Shown here piece by piece: positions 8,397-18,690 of a stretch of DNA of 64,000 nucleotides. The stretch comes from Candidatus Trichorickettsia mobilis. GTDB taxonomy: Bacteria; Pseudomonadota; Alphaproteobacteria; Rickettsiales; Rickettsiaceae. The stretch's first letter is position 1, and each line of letters begins with the position of its first letter. Location: contig NZ_CP112932.1 in NCBI RefSeq assembly GCF_034366785.1, forward strand, positions 1,238,501 through 1,302,500, written 5' to 3'. The position numbers were made by a program, and so were the translations under genes. The notes below the pieces were generated by a model, which was not told the DNA's origin, did not search any database, and was given only the letters and a program-made list of their open reading frames with translations.

Positions 8397-9908
8397 ATGC
8401 TGATTTCTATATTGTCATATTTAGGTATAGCTTCTTTATATACTCAATATTTTAAGGTTAAGTTTACACATTCTCTTCCTGCTGCTTTGTCTTTGATTAT
8501 CGTATTCTTATATGTTTGTGTGATGAGTGGGGTATTATCTTTGGCCACTTATTTTTTGTATATTTTAGGTATAGCTAGCTTATTTATGTATACTTATTTG
8601 TATAGAAAGGAATTAACTCGCTATTTACGGCAATACTCGTTTGAGATTACTGCTTAGATTAGCGTTATTTTAATTTACGCTTTTTATACAAAAGACGCAT
8701 ATTTTAGTTCTTGGGATGATTTTTCACATTGGGGAGTACTTAGTAAAGAATTGTTACTAAGTAGTACCATAGAAATACCAACAACAATGCCGACATCGGT
8801 ATTATTGTCGCATGCTCATTACCCAAGAGGACCCTGCGATATATCATTATTTTATGTTAGTAGCTTCAGGTTATTCTGAAGCTGCACTCTTATTAGCGCA
8901 TTTTATTTTGCATTTAATTTTTTTAGCGCCATTAATGGCTAATAGAAAATTTTGGCATAGTTTCTTTATAGTTATTCCAATATTAGCAGTAAAAGAAATT
9001 AATGAATCGAAGCAATCAATTAAGTATAATTTTATTCTTTATATTTTAATATTTTTGGCTCCCATTATAAGTAATTTTATTTGGGCTAATTATTTTAAAA
9101 CCACTCATAATTTTTTTGGCAGAACAGAACATAGCTTTAGTAATTTATGGGTTTTAATTAAATCATTTAGTGGACAGAATCAATTACTTGTCTTGCATTA
9201 TTTAAAATTTTTATTTAAATTTTTGATTCAAGAAGGAAGTTTACTAATTTTGACGTTAATTGGCATTAGTTGGTATGCGGTGCGAAGAAGAAGTCAAGAG
9301 TATATTCAAGAATATAAGTTTTATTTTAAAAGTGCTTTAGTATTTTTTGCCTTTGGAGACTATATCTATATTTCTTTACTTTCTCTTATGTTGAAGCAAT
9401 AAAAGCGGCGTCTTTAATAAGATATTTAGGCTGCTATTGCTTAATCTTTGTAGCGATAGCTGCTGTATACATTAAAAAATGGTTGTCAGAGTATGATCTA
9501 AAGAGCAAAGAATTAGCAGTTTTACTATTAGTGTTCACAACATCTGCGTTGATTATAATCAATAAAACAACACGAATAGAAACTAATTTAAATCATTCAC
9601 AACGAGAATTTATTTTAAATGCTAAGAACATAAGCGTGTTAATTAAACAAGGTATAAAACCACAATTTGATTTTATCAATAAGAAAGAATTATTTAGTTG
9701 TTTTTGGCTGAATTATGAAATGTCTCCGTACTTAAGTACTGAAGAGTTTAAAAAATGTGTTGCTGCTCCGATAAATTATAATCCGGAAAATCAGGAACTA
9801 TTTCAGAATTTAGAACATGAGTATTTTGAGGAATGTATTCATAATAAACAAAATTGTAAGGTAAAATATTACCCATTCAATAATAGAGTAGAAGTTTATT
9901 TTGATTAG
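8397..9908 (+). pseudogene. decayed polytopic membrane protein, glycosyltransferase-like
   Basis: Three consecutive open segments (to 8657, 8812-9402, 9483-9908) form one ancestral frame. After the TAG at 8655 the same frame continues as AFYTKDAYFSSWDDFSHWG and HAHYPRGP until about 8830. There it shifts to PAIYHYFMLVASGYSE. Near 9390 it shifts back, reading FSYVEAIKAASLIRYLGCY. The motifs WDDFSHW, YPRGP and the final ASLIRY resemble multi-helix lipid-linked-sugar glycosyltransferases. One nonsense and two frameshift lesions, plus a short middle region, make it non-functional. The ATG at 8397 is a likelier start than 8325, because 8325-8392 is a duplicated promoter sequence. Confidence 0.7.
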
Positions 9909-9938
9909 AGCTTGTGCAATGGTTTTCAACAAAAATTC

Positions 9939-10040
9939 TAAAAATTTTGTTAATTTTAATAATTTTATATTGAGCAACTCTTGTAAAATTGTTTATCAAC
10001 ACTATATCTAGCTTATAACTGATTAAAATAAAAATTTTGT
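9939..10040 (+). promoter_or_regulatory. dnaK promoter region, RpoH-like (copy B)
   Basis: CTTGTA at 9980-9985, 16 bases, then CTATAT at 10002-10007, which fits the alphaproteobacterial sigma-32 pattern and would start RNA about 55 bases before the dnaK ATG. The whole segment duplicates 8293-8392. Its left part still matches the reversed first codons of the protease gene, with the start codon lost. Confidence 0.55.
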
Positions 10041-10068
10041 TAATTTAAATATATTATTTGAGGGATTC

Positions 10069-11967
10069 ATGGGAAAAGTAATCGGAATAGATTTAGGCAC
10101 AACTAATTCTTGTGTTGCAGTTATGGAGGGTAAAGAACCAAGAGTGATACCAAATGCTGAAGGAGCAAGAATTACTCCTTCAATAGTTGCATTTGCCGCT
10201 AACGGTGAAATATTAATAGGAGACCCAGCTAAAAGGCAGGCGGTAACTAATCCAAAGCGCACATTATATGCCATTAAACGATTGATGGGTAGAACATTCA
10301 ATGATCCAATGGTAAAAAAAGATCAGGATTTGGTACCTTATACTATAGTAAAAGCTGATAATAGCGACGCTTGGGTTGAGGTTGACGGTAAAAAATATTC
10401 TCCAAGTCAAATTAGTGCATATATATTGCAGAAGATGAAAGAAACTGCTGAAAACTATTTAGGAGAGAAAGTAACTCAGGCGATTGTTACAGTACCGGCA
10501 TATTTTAACGATGCCCAGCGTCAAGCGACAAAAGATGCTGGCAGAATAGCTGGTCTTGAGGTATTACGAATTATTAATGAACCAACGGCAGCAGCGCTTG
10601 CTTATGGTTTTGATAAATCCGGAAGTAAAACGATTGTAGTTTATGACCTAGGTGGTGGAACTTTTGATGTATCAGTTCTAGAAATTGGTGAAGGTGTATT
10701 TGAGGTTAAAGCGACAAACGGCGATACCTTTCTAGGAGGAGAGGATTTTGATATTAGAGTTCTTGATTATTTACTGGAAGAATTTAAAAAAGAAAGTGGT
10801 CTTGATTTAAGGAAAGACCCGCTAGCGTTACAACGCTTAAGAGAAGCAGCGGAAAAGGCTAAAAAAGAGTTGTCATCAACACAACAGACAGAAGTTAATT
10901 TACCCTATATTACCGCAGATAGTAACGGTCCTAAACATTTGAATATTAAATTGACTAGAGCAAAATTAGAAGCTTTAGTAATGGATTTAATTGAAAAAAC
11001 TATGGAACCTTGCCGTCTTGCATTAAAGGATGCTGGTTTTAAAGCGACAAATATTGATGAGGTAGTATTAGTTGGCGGCATGACTAGAATGCCAAAGGTT
11101 ATTGAAAAAGTTAAGGAATTCTTTGGCCGTGAGCCGCATCGTGGAGTTAATCCTGATGAAGTAGTAGCACTGGGTGCTGCTATTCAAGGTGGAGTGTTAA
11201 ATAAAGATGTTACCGATATATTATTGTTGGACGTAACGCCTTTATCTCTGGGTATAGAAACCTTAGGCGGAGTATTTACCAGATTGATTGACCGTAATAC
11301 GACGATACCGACTAAAAAAAGTCAGACATTCTCTACTGCTGATGATAATCAGCACGCTGTAACTATTAGAGTATTTCAGGGTGAGCGAGATATTGCCGTT
11401 GAAAATAAATTATTGGGGCAGTTTAATTTAGAAGGAATTCCGCCAGCTCAACGCGGTATGCCACAAATCGAAGTTACTTTTGATATAGATGCTAATGGTA
11501 TAGTTCATGTTTCTGCTAGGGATAAAGCTAGTGGTAAAGAGCAGAAAGTGACGATTCAAGCATCAGGGGGCTTAAGTGATTTAGAAATCGAAAAAATGGT
11601 TAAAGATGCTGAGGCTAATGCTAGTAGTGATAAAAAACGCAAAGAGTTAATAGAAGCTAAAAATAACGCTGATAGCTTAATTTATTCTACCGAGAAAAGC
11701 CTTAAAGAGTATGAGGAGAAGATTCCCGCAAGAGATAAAGAGGAAGTGCAGCAGGCGATTAATGCATTAAAAGAAGTATTAAGTTCTGAAGATATAGAGC
11801 AAATTACTGCGAAAACAGCTCATCTAACTACTGTTAGTATGAAAATAGGTGAGGTTATGTATAAGGATCATCAGCACAGTAATCCGGCCGCGGCTGCAAC
11901 TGGAGCTGAGGATGCAGAAGATGATAAGGTAGTAGATGCTAATTATCAGGATTTAGGCAAGAAATAG
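10069..11967 (+). CDS. dnaK: molecular chaperone DnaK (Hsp70)
   Basis: A 632-residue Hsp70. The N-terminal ATPase domain has the phosphate-1 motif [13 protein letters not shown], the phosphate-2 motif [16 protein letters not shown] (about 191-206) and [11 protein letters not shown]. The substrate-binding domain follows, then a helical lid and an acidic tail. It refolds proteins with DnaJ and GrpE. Shine-Dalgarno GAGGGA precedes the ATG. dnaJ follows after 229 bases that contain a dispersed repeat. Confidence 0.97.
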   Translation: MGKVIGIDLGTTNSCVAVMEGKEPRVIPNAEGARITPSIVAFAANGEILIGDPAKRQAVTNPKRTLYAIKRLMGRTFNDPMVKKDQDLVPYTIVKADNSDAWVEVDGKKYSPSQISAYILQKMKETAENYLGEKVTQAIVTVPAYFNDAQRQATKDAGRIAGLEVLRIINEPTAAALAYGFDKSGSKTIVVYDLGGGTFDVSVLEIGEGVFEVKATNGDTFLGGEDFDIRVLDYLLEEFKKESGLDLRKDPLALQRLREAAEKAKKELSSTQQTEVNLPYITADSNGPKHLNIKLTRAKLEALVMDLIEKTMEPCRLALKDAGFKATNIDEVVLVGGMTRMPKVIEKVKEFFGREPHRGVNPDEVVALGAAIQGGVLNKDVTDILLLDVTPLSLGIETLGGVFTRLIDRNTTIPTKKSQTFSTADDNQHAVTIRVFQGERDIAVENKLLGQFNLEGIPPAQRGMPQIEVTFDIDANGIVHVSARDKASGKEQKVTIQASGGLSDLEIEKMVKDAEANASSDKKRKELIEAKNNADSLIYSTEKSLKEYEEKIPARDKEEVQQAINALKEVLSSEDIEQITAKTAHLTTVSMKIGEVMYKDHQHSNPAAAATGAEDAEDDKVVDANYQDLGKK

Positions 11968-12196
11968 ATATACTTGGTGATTCTTGCGCATTGCGACCAT
12001 ACACATCAAGTTAAGAAAAAAACAGATGATACGAACCGTCATTGCGAGAGAGCGCAGCGAACGTGGCAATCCAGTATACGGTTACTCGTTTTGCTAAGAT
12101 TGCTACGACCATAAAAGCTCTCAAGGTTTGACGGCTTGATGCAGTTCAGCATGACTAAATTCAAAGCTTCAGTAAAATAAATAAAAATTATTATAT
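11968..12196. repeat. dispersed palindromic repeat remnants between dnaK and dnaJ
   Basis: Contains CGTCATTGCGAG near 12040, GGCAATCCAG near 12066 and CAGCATGAC near 12148, the usual arms of the intergenic palindrome family seen elsewhere in the window. The repeat separates the dnaK-dnaJ pair without any visible new promoter. Confidence 0.6.
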
Positions 12197-13327
12197 ATGT
12201 CACCAGAAGATTATTACGCTGTGCTTGGAGTTAGCAAATCAGCTAACCAACAGGAAATTAAAAAAGCTTATCACAAGTTGGCAATGCAATATCATCCTGA
12301 TCGTAATTCAGATAATAGCGAAGCAGAAAAAAAATTTAAAAAGATAAACGAAGCATATGACGTGCTTAAAGATGAGCAAAAGAAAGCTGCTTATGATAAA
12401 TTTGGGCATAATGCTTTTCAGAATTCAGGAGGTGGTGGAGGCTTTAATAGAGGTGCTGGTGGTGGAGAATTTCATGATATTAATGATATATTTGGTGATT
12501 TTTTTAGTGATTTTATGGGTGGAAAATCACGGGCAACAAAATCTTCGAGTAAAATTAAAGGAGCGGATCTTAAATATAACATAACTATCACTCTTGAAGA
12601 AGCGTATAAAGGTGTAGATAAAAATATTAATTTTACTACTGAAGTAAAATGTAACTCTTGTAATGGTAGTGGTAGTGAGGGTGATAGTAGCGTAACTACT
12701 TGCGATATGTGTCATGGCCGTGGGGTAAACAGAATGCAGCAAGGATTTTTTACTTTGGAGCAAACCTGCGGTAAATGTCAAGGTATGGGGCAAATAATTA
12801 AAACACCATGTAAAAAGTGTTTTGGTAATGGTCGTCATTCTCAAGTAAAAAATTTATTAGTTAATATTCCAGCTGGTATTGAAGATGGAACTAAAATACG
12901 GCTTGTCGGAGAAGGAGAAGCTGGAATTCGTGGTGGCAATAGTGGTGACTTATATATTTTTGTTACGATTAGAGCGCATGATATTTATAAAGCTGATTTA
13001 GCAAATTTACATTGTAGACTACCAATTAGCTTTACCAAAGCAGCATTAGGTGGAGAGATTGAGGTGCCAATTATTGAAGGTGGCAAAGTAAGCTTGAAAA
13101 TTCCAGCCGGTACTCAAAACGGTGATCAATTAAAGCTACGTGGTAAAGGAATGTCTAAAGTAAGGGCAACAACTAGAGGTGATATGATTGCGCATGTCTA
13201 TATTGAGGTACCTAAATCCTTAACTAAAAAGCAGCGAGAATTACTTGAATTACTAGATAAGGAATTAGATGATGGTAAAAGTGATGATGTTAGCTTCTTT
13301 AATAAAATGAAAAATCTATGGTCTTAG
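12197..13327 (+). CDS. dnaJ: co-chaperone DnaJ (Hsp40)
   Basis: A 376-residue type I DnaJ. The J domain occupies residues 1-70 with His33-Pro34-Asp35, the motif that stimulates the DnaK ATPase. A Gly/Phe-rich linker follows (about 75-110). Then come four CxxCxGxG zinc repeats: [24 protein letters not shown] and CKKCFGNG. The C-terminal substrate-binding domains complete it. Length is normal and it lies downstream of dnaK, as in most alphaproteobacteria. Confidence 0.96.
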   Translation: MSPEDYYAVLGVSKSANQQEIKKAYHKLAMQYHPDRNSDNSEAEKKFKKINEAYDVLKDEQKKAAYDKFGHNAFQNSGGGGGFNRGAGGGEFHDINDIFGDFFSDFMGGKSRATKSSSKIKGADLKYNITITLEEAYKGVDKNINFTTEVKCNSCNGSGSEGDSSVTTCDMCHGRGVNRMQQGFFTLEQTCGKCQGMGQIIKTPCKKCFGNGRHSQVKNLLVNIPAGIEDGTKIRLVGEGEAGIRGGNSGDLYIFVTIRAHDIYKADLANLHCRLPISFTKAALGGEIEVPIIEGGKVSLKIPAGTQNGDQLKLRGKGMSKVRATTRGDMIAHVYIEVPKSLTKKQRELLELLDKELDDGKSDDVSFFNKMKNLWS

Positions 13328-13372
13328 ATGGTAATAAATCTTCTTACATAAACTAGTTTGTGAGGAGATTTG

Positions 13373-14263
13373 ATGTTAAAGATTACTTCTGGTAGTAGCC
13401 ATATAGCACTAGCTAAACAATTGAGCAAACAGCTTGAAATAGAGTATATTACCGCTGATATCCAGAAATTTGCTGATGAAGAATTACGCATACAATTTAC
13501 TGTTCCATTATACGCAGATGATATTATTATCGTTCAATCGACATCAAAACCGGCAAATGATTACTTGATGGAATTGCTGTTGCTAGTTGATGCGGTAAAG
13601 TGTGCAGGAGCACAACGAATAATTGCATTAATGCCTTACTTTGGATATAGTCGTCAGGATCGTCCATCTTATAATTATGGCCCAATTTCTGCACGATTAA
13701 TTGCCACTTTACTGGAAACTGCTGGAGTCGATCAACTTATTACTGTTGACTTACACTCCAGTCAGGTCGAAGGATTTTTTAAGATTGGCGTAAAAAATAT
13801 TGACCCTATTTCTCTATTTACCACAAGTATCACTGAAAATCATGGTTTAGTTGTAGTGTCTCCGGATATCGGGGGCATAAATCGTGCGCAAAAATTGAGT
13901 TCATATCTGGGTGTTGATATCGCCATAATTAATAAAATTAGAAATACTCATAATAAATGTTCTATGCAGCAATTAATTGGCAATGTTGCTGGTAAAAAAT
14001 GTTTGCTTATTGATGATATTGTTGATACTGGAAATACTATATGTCAAGCAACAGATTTGTTATTAGACAAAGGTGCTGTTTCCGTCGAAGCTTTCATAAC
14101 TCATGCAGTATTATCTGAACTGGCGATATCGAATATTATGCAATCTCGACTAGAGAAGATTAGCATTACTAATAGTATTGTTCATGATCATCTGCCTAAA
14201 AAATTTCAAGTCATTGACTTAAATTCCATACTCGCACAAGCGATAACAACTATACTAACGTGA
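13373..14263 (+). CDS. prs: ribose-phosphate pyrophosphokinase (PRPP synthetase)
   Basis: A 296-residue enzyme making PRPP from ribose 5-phosphate and ATP. Visible motifs: SRQDRP with the ATP-binding loop (about 101-106), the metal-binding DLHSSQ (about 128-133), and the PRPP loop LLIDDIVDTGNTI (about 219-231). The ATG at 13373 follows the Shine-Dalgarno GAGGAG, so the TTG one codon upstream is unlikely. It is slightly shorter than the usual 310-315 residues. It is convergent with pgi, 20 bases away. Together with pgi it implies some pentose phosphate handling by this bacterium. Confidence 0.88.
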   Translation: MLKITSGSSHIALAKQLSKQLEIEYITADIQKFADEELRIQFTVPLYADDIIIVQSTSKPANDYLMELLLLVDAVKCAGAQRIIALMPYFGYSRQDRPSYNYGPISARLIATLLETAGVDQLITVDLHSSQVEGFFKIGVKNIDPISLFTTSITENHGLVVVSPDIGGINRAQKLSSYLGVDIAIINKIRNTHNKCSMQQLIGNVAGKKCLLIDDIVDTGNTICQATDLLLDKGAVSVEAFITHAVLSELAISNIMQSRLEKISITNSIVHDHLPKKFQVIDLNSILAQAITTILT

Positions 14264-14283
14264 TTCTTGAGTGTATTGGCATA

Positions 14284-15504
14284 TTAAACATTAAGCATTG
14301 ATCTAGCGTGTATTTTTATTGATTCTACTCCTGGTTGATCAAAAGGATTAATATCTAGTAAATGTCCAAGTAAAATGATTTCCAACATGCTATGAGTCAT
14401 TAGAGCGCCAACGGATTTTTCTGATAAATCATTTAATATTAATGTTCTTAGTGGCAATTGTTTGTCGCTTAATGCCTGTTTAGTTGCTTCAAAGCAGATA
14501 TTGTTAATTCGTGATAATTCTGAGATACTGTTCTGCATTTCTATTTCTGGATCGGATAAATAAAACATGGTAAATATTTTATCGCTCTTACCTTCTAGAT
14601 ATAGCTGTAACATACTATGTTGATCGTTAGGTCCTAGACCTCTAATTGGAGTAAAGCCACCTTTGTTTTTACCTAATGATTCAGCAATAATTTGTGAGTA
14701 CCACTCTAAAAATGGAGAAAAACACTGTAGATATGCTAGATTAACCATTATTGGTTTTTCTACAGCGGCTAATATGGCTGCAGCTTGTGCTACTATACTT
14801 TCTTCTTTATTATTCCAAAAATCTTCGATTACTTTAGCGGCTCCTTGAAAAAGCTGTTCAACATTGATGCCAGCTATGAGTCCCGGTAAAGTTGAGATAT
14901 TAGTAAATCCAGCATAGCGTCCACTAATATGACTAGCATGGTCATAAATTGTTGAATTTATTTGTTCGCCAAGACGGCGCAAACTATTATTACCCGCGCC
15001 AGTAATGAACAAAAAATTATTTTGAAAATTCATCACGGCTGATTTTTGATAATATTTCAGACATGATTTTGTAAGAGCTATAGTTTCTAAGGTTTCGCCA
15101 GAATTACTGATCACAATACAGATAGTTTTACGAAGGTTTAATTGATCAAGCAGGGTCTTAAAATCAAAAGGATCAGTATTGTTGATAAAATGAAACTGTG
15201 GTCGAGCTATTTTATTTTTAAGCAATCCTAGAATAGCTTGTGGATTTAATGTTGCTCCACCCATAGCTATAATTAGAATATCATCAAAATTTTCTCTGAT
15301 TTGTTTGGCAATAGTAATATAAGGGGTAATCCATTCGTCAACTATCGGTTGATGTAACACTTTATATAGTGGGGTAGTATTAGTAGTATAAGAAAGTTTT
15401 TCTTTTATAATCGTACGCAATGATAATTTATTATTATTGAATCTTGCTAAGGTCTCTTCCTTAATCTCTAAGCAATTTTTATGAGTATATTGGTACATAA
15501 ACAA
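14284..15504 (-). CDS. pgi: glucose-6-phosphate isomerase
   Basis: A 406-residue enzyme interconverting glucose 6-phosphate and fructose 6-phosphate. The sugar isomerase signature is seen in AMGGATLNPQA and VISNSGETLETIA (SIS fold). The PGI signature with the catalytic region is GGFTPIRGLGPNDQHSM. It is shorter than the 549-residue E. coli enzyme, as in several alphaproteobacteria. It follows pyrG by 76 bases on the same strand, so cotranscription is plausible. Classical Rickettsia lack glycolysis, so its retention suggests a different sugar use, perhaps for surface polysaccharide. Confidence 0.88.
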   Translation of the reverse strand: MFMYQYTHKNCLEIKEETLARFNNNKLSLRTIIKEKLSYTTNTTPLYKVLHQPIVDEWITPYITIAKQIRENFDDILIIAMGGATLNPQAILGLLKNKIARPQFHFINNTDPFDFKTLLDQLNLRKTICIVISNSGETLETIALTKSCLKYYQKSAVMNFQNNFLFITGAGNNSLRRLGEQINSTIYDHASHISGRYAGFTNISTLPGLIAGINVEQLFQGAAKVIEDFWNNKEESIVAQAAAILAAVEKPIMVNLAYLQCFSPFLEWYSQIIAESLGKNKGGFTPIRGLGPNDQHSMLQLYLEGKSDKIFTMFYLSDPEIEMQNSISELSRINNICFEATKQALSDKQLPLRTLILNDLSEKSVGALMTHSMLEIILLGHLLDINPFDQPGVESIKIHARSMLNV

Positions 15505-15580
15505 TCTATATAATTTACATCATAATATCAGTTTTTTGATATAAAAGTGATAATAACTACTTCTAATTTAAATACAATAG

Positions 15581-17218
15581 TTACTTTTGTGTTTCTAATT
15601 TATAGCTCAGGGCTGCTAAAATAAAATTTTTGAATAATGGATGTGGTTTAAATGGCAAAGATTTAAGTTCTGGATGAAATTGTGCTGCTACAAACCATGG
15701 ATGATCACGCCATTCTACAATTTCAGTTAATTGGCCATCTGGAGACATACCAGAAAATATCAATCCGATTTCTTCTAACTGGTTCTTGTATTTTAAATTA
15801 ACTTCATATCGATGCCGATGTCTCTCAAATATTAATGAAGTTTCATAGGCAGAATAAGCATTAGTATTATTCTTAATCTGACATGGGTATGAGCCAAGAC
15901 GCATAGTTCCACCTTTATTGTCAGTATTATTACGTTGTTGTATTAGTAGTAACGGGTCAAGCCATTCTGTCATCAGTGCAATTACTGGTTCAGTAGTTTG
16001 ACCAAATTCTGTACTGGAAGCATCGCTTATCCCTAAAACATTTCTACAAGCTTCGATAATTGTAAGTTGCATACCCAGACAAATGCCTAAGGTAGGAATC
16101 TTGTTTTGCCGAGCAAACTTAATCGCAGCAATTTTGCCATCTATGCCACGAGTACCGAATCCGCCAGGGATAATGATACCATCAACATCGTTAAGATGGT
16201 GATGGATATCATCTAATTGTTCGGTATCAACCCATACTAGTTCTATCTTGGTTTGTGCCGTTATGCCAGCATGAGTTATTGCTTCAATAAGAGATTTATA
16301 TGCGTCCTTTAATTTAATATATTTTCCAGCGATGGCTAATGTTAAGCTGTAGGTTGGATTCTCTATTCTCTCAATGATATTTTGCCAATTATTCAAATTA
16401 ATTGGATGATGATCAAGATTAACTCCAAAATACTTACATACACGTTGATCAAATCCTGCTTGATGATATTGTAAAGGTACATGATATATAGTTTGCGCAT
16501 CTAGAGCTGCTAGTACATCTGCACTTTGAACGTTACAAAATTGTGCTAGTTTGGTACGCGCTTCTATTGAAATGAGGCGATCACTGCGACAAATTAGTAT
16601 ATCAGCTTGGATGCCAACACTTAATAATTCTTTAACTGAATGTTGTGCGGGTTTGGTTTTAATTTCTTCTGCTGTATGTATGTATGGTAATAAAGTTAGA
16701 TGAATAAATAAAGTACGTTCAGAGCCTTGTTCATTTCTTAATTGTCTGATAGCCTCTAGGTATGGTAAGCTTTCGATATCACCGACAGTTCCACCAATTT
16801 CACATAATATAAAATCAGTATTAGCGGTTTTATTTAAAATAAAACGTTTTATTTCATCGGTAATATGAGGAATGACTTGTACTGTTGCTCCAAGATAAAC
16901 TCCTTTTCTTTCCTGAGCAATTACGTTACTATATATTTGTCCGGTAGTTACATAATCAGCCACTGTAGCATTGATGCCAGTAAAACGCTCATAATGACCG
17001 AGATCCAGATCGGTTTCCATACCATCTTCAGTAACAAATACTTCTCCATGTTGATGTGGACTCATTGTCCCAGGATCGACATTTAAATAGGGATCAAGTT
17101 TTCTTAAAGTAACACTGAATCCTCTTGCTTGTAATAGAGCGCCAAGAGCAGCAGAAGCAATGCCTTTACCTAAAGACGAGGCAACTCCGCCAGTAATGAA
17201 AATAAATTTGGTGGTCAT
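15581..17218 (-). CDS. pyrG: CTP synthase
   Basis: A 545-residue enzyme that aminates UTP to CTP with glutamine. The N-terminal synthase domain starts TGGVASSLGKGIASAALG and has the CEIGGTVGDIES motif. The C-terminal glutamine amidotransferase domain has the nucleophile in LGICLGMQL and the catalytic His-Glu in FHPELKS. Length is normal. It is the leading gene before pgi and lies just downstream of a tRNA gene on the same strand. Confidence 0.97.
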   Translation of the reverse strand: MTTKFIFITGGVASSLGKGIASAALGALLQARGFSVTLRKLDPYLNVDPGTMSPHQHGEVFVTEDGMETDLDLGHYERFTGINATVADYVTTGQIYSNVIAQERKGVYLGATVQVIPHITDEIKRFILNKTANTDFILCEIGGTVGDIESLPYLEAIRQLRNEQGSERTLFIHLTLLPYIHTAEEIKTKPAQHSVKELLSVGIQADILICRSDRLISIEARTKLAQFCNVQSADVLAALDAQTIYHVPLQYHQAGFDQRVCKYFGVNLDHHPINLNNWQNIIERIENPTYSLTLAIAGKYIKLKDAYKSLIEAITHAGITAQTKIELVWVDTEQLDDIHHHLNDVDGIIIPGGFGTRGIDGKIAAIKFARQNKIPTLGICLGMQLTIIEACRNVLGISDASSTEFGQTTEPVIALMTEWLDPLLLIQQRNNTDNKGGTMRLGSYPCQIKNNTNAYSAYETSLIFERHRHRYEVNLKYKNQLEEIGLIFSGMSPDGQLTEIVEWRDHPWFVAAQFHPELKSLPFKPHPLFKNFILAALSYKLETQK

Positions 17219-17262
17219 TTTTATATAATTTGATAATCAAAGAATAAATGCAGTAAATGTGG

Positions 17263-17334
17263 TGCCGGATGTCGGATTTGAACTGACGACCTACCGCTTA
17301 CAAGGCGGTTGCTCTACCACTGAGCTAATCCGGC
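17263..17334 (-). tRNA. tRNA-Thr (anticodon UGU)
   Basis: A 72-base cloverleaf read from the minus strand. The acceptor stem GCCGGAT/ATCCGGC is perfect. The D arm is GCTC-AGTGGTA-GAGC. The anticodon stem ACCGC/GCGGT encloses the loop CTTGTAA, giving anticodon TGT. The T arm GTCAG/CCGAC has one A-C mismatch around TTCAAAT. Discriminator base is A and CCA is not encoded. Confidence 0.93.
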
Positions 17335-18056
17335 AAGAAAATATATAATATATAGTTTGAGAGATGTTTAATAAATATATAAACTTATTATCATGCATTT
17401 TTTCTATTTCTGACCTATTATTCATCTTTTTAACGAGGCGTTCACAGTTTTTAGAAAAAAACATCGTCATTGCAAGATTTTGTTAAAAATCGAAGCAATT
17501 CAGTCTTTTATAAGGCTCTCACTTACTCGAGCTAATTTCTGGATCACCACAGAGCCTAACGGCTCCTCGTGATGACGCCTTAATGTGGTATACTAACGTT
17601 CAAACTAAAAAACTCGTGAGCGCTTACTTTTTAACTTATCATCATCACGAACGCAAAATATATTCGAACACAGAAAATGCTCCAAATACAGATGTTTTCG
17701 AACATACAATGTCATCCTAAACTTGTTTCATGATCTCGTCAAGACTTCATGAGATCTCGAAACAAGTCTATAATTGTCCGAATGTCATTCCTGCGCAAGC
17801 AGGAATCCAAAAATCTACTACATTTTTCTCTCCTGCTAAAATAAAAAAGCTGGATCCCTGCCTACGCAGGGATGACATCGGTGTTTTAATTTAACTTTGG
17901 AGAGCTATAAAACAAGTCCTGGATGACGTTATATTTCGAGAACATATCTGAAACCGAGTTACTGAACCTATATAAGGTAACACAGTTAACACGATAAGTA
18001 TTTATTGTTAGTATAACTACAAATTGGTACTGTTTATCAAATACATGCGCTTATAT
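17335..18056. repeat. 722-bp intergenic region with several palindromic repeats
   Basis: No gene is visible. Palindromic pieces include CGTCATTGCAAG with a distant GATGACG (about 17454-17577). A second pair pivots around a TCAAGACTT loop (about 17717-17769). A third is GTCATTCCTGCGCAAGCAGG with the inverted CCTGCCTACGCAGGGATGAC (about 17782-17875). GTGAGCG motifs near 17617 belong to the family seen at 2098 and 21235. Several independent insertions appear to have accumulated here. Confidence 0.65.
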
Positions 18057-18386
18057 TTAGCTTTCCGATTTTTTAGGTTTTCTGGCTTGTTGGCCTTGTG
18101 CTCTTATAGCCATCTCTTTTTTTGCCCATTCTGGCAAATTTACACCAGCGGCTGCAATAAATTTTGCAACAATTTCTGTTGGTTTAGCGCCACAGCTTAA
18201 CCAGTATTCAATACGATCTACTTTTAGCACAATACGATCTTTGTTATCATTAGCTAAAAGCGGGTTGTATGTTCCAACTTTTTCTAGAAAATCTCCATCT
18301 CTAGGAGCAGTAGCATTTGCTACTACTATCCGATAAAAAGGACGCTTTTTTGCCCCACCTCGAGCCAGACGAATTTTTGTTGCCAT
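18057..18386 (-). CDS. rpsP: 30S ribosomal protein S16
   Basis: 109 residues. The N terminus [20 protein letters not shown] and the segment [14 protein letters not shown] are diagnostic of bS16, an assembly protein of the small subunit. A Lys-rich C-terminal tail extends beyond the E. coli length of 82, as usual in alphaproteobacteria. rpmG lies directly upstream on the same strand. Confidence 0.96.
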   Translation of the reverse strand: MATKIRLARGGAKKRPFYRIVVANATAPRDGDFLEKVGTYNPLLANDNKDRIVLKVDRIEYWLSCGAKPTEIVAKFIAAAGVNLPEWAKKEMAIRAQGQQARKPKKSES

Positions 18387-18399
18387 AACTTAGTTAACC

Positions 18400-18570
18400 T
18401 TATTTGATTTTTTCTTCTTTAAATTGGACATGCTTTCTAACTTTTGGATCGTATTTTTTAAATGATAATTTTTCAGTTTGAGTTTTTGGATTGCGTTTTT
18501 TAACTAAAAAATAGCCAGTACCTGCGGTGCTTACAAGTTTTACTAAAATATTTTTATTTTTCTTTGCCAC
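18400..18570 (-). CDS. rpmG: 50S ribosomal protein L33
   Basis: A 56-residue gene starting with GTG at 18570. The translation starts [20 protein letters not shown] and contains [19 protein letters not shown], which are bL33 motifs. The zinc-binding cysteines of some L33 forms are absent (C- form). An AAGG Shine-Dalgarno lies upstream of the GTG. rpsP follows after 13 bases, so the two ribosomal genes are probably cotranscribed. Confidence 0.93.
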   Translation of the reverse strand: MAKKNKNILVKLVSTAGTGYFLVKKRNPKTQTEKLSFKKYDPKVRKHVQFKEEKIK

Positions 18571-18690
18571 GACTGAACCTTATTTTATAGTATTAGATTA
18601 TTATAGCAAAGCCAATTTACTACTATTTTAATAATTCAATTGGTAGCTATCAAAATTTGGCAACGAGCATATATGAAAGACCTACTATAG

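Noticed and set aside
17335-18056. Repeat cluster considered as a CRISPR array
   Set aside because: The units are palindromes of different families at irregular spacing, with no constant repeat-spacer pattern and no cas genes anywhere in the window.
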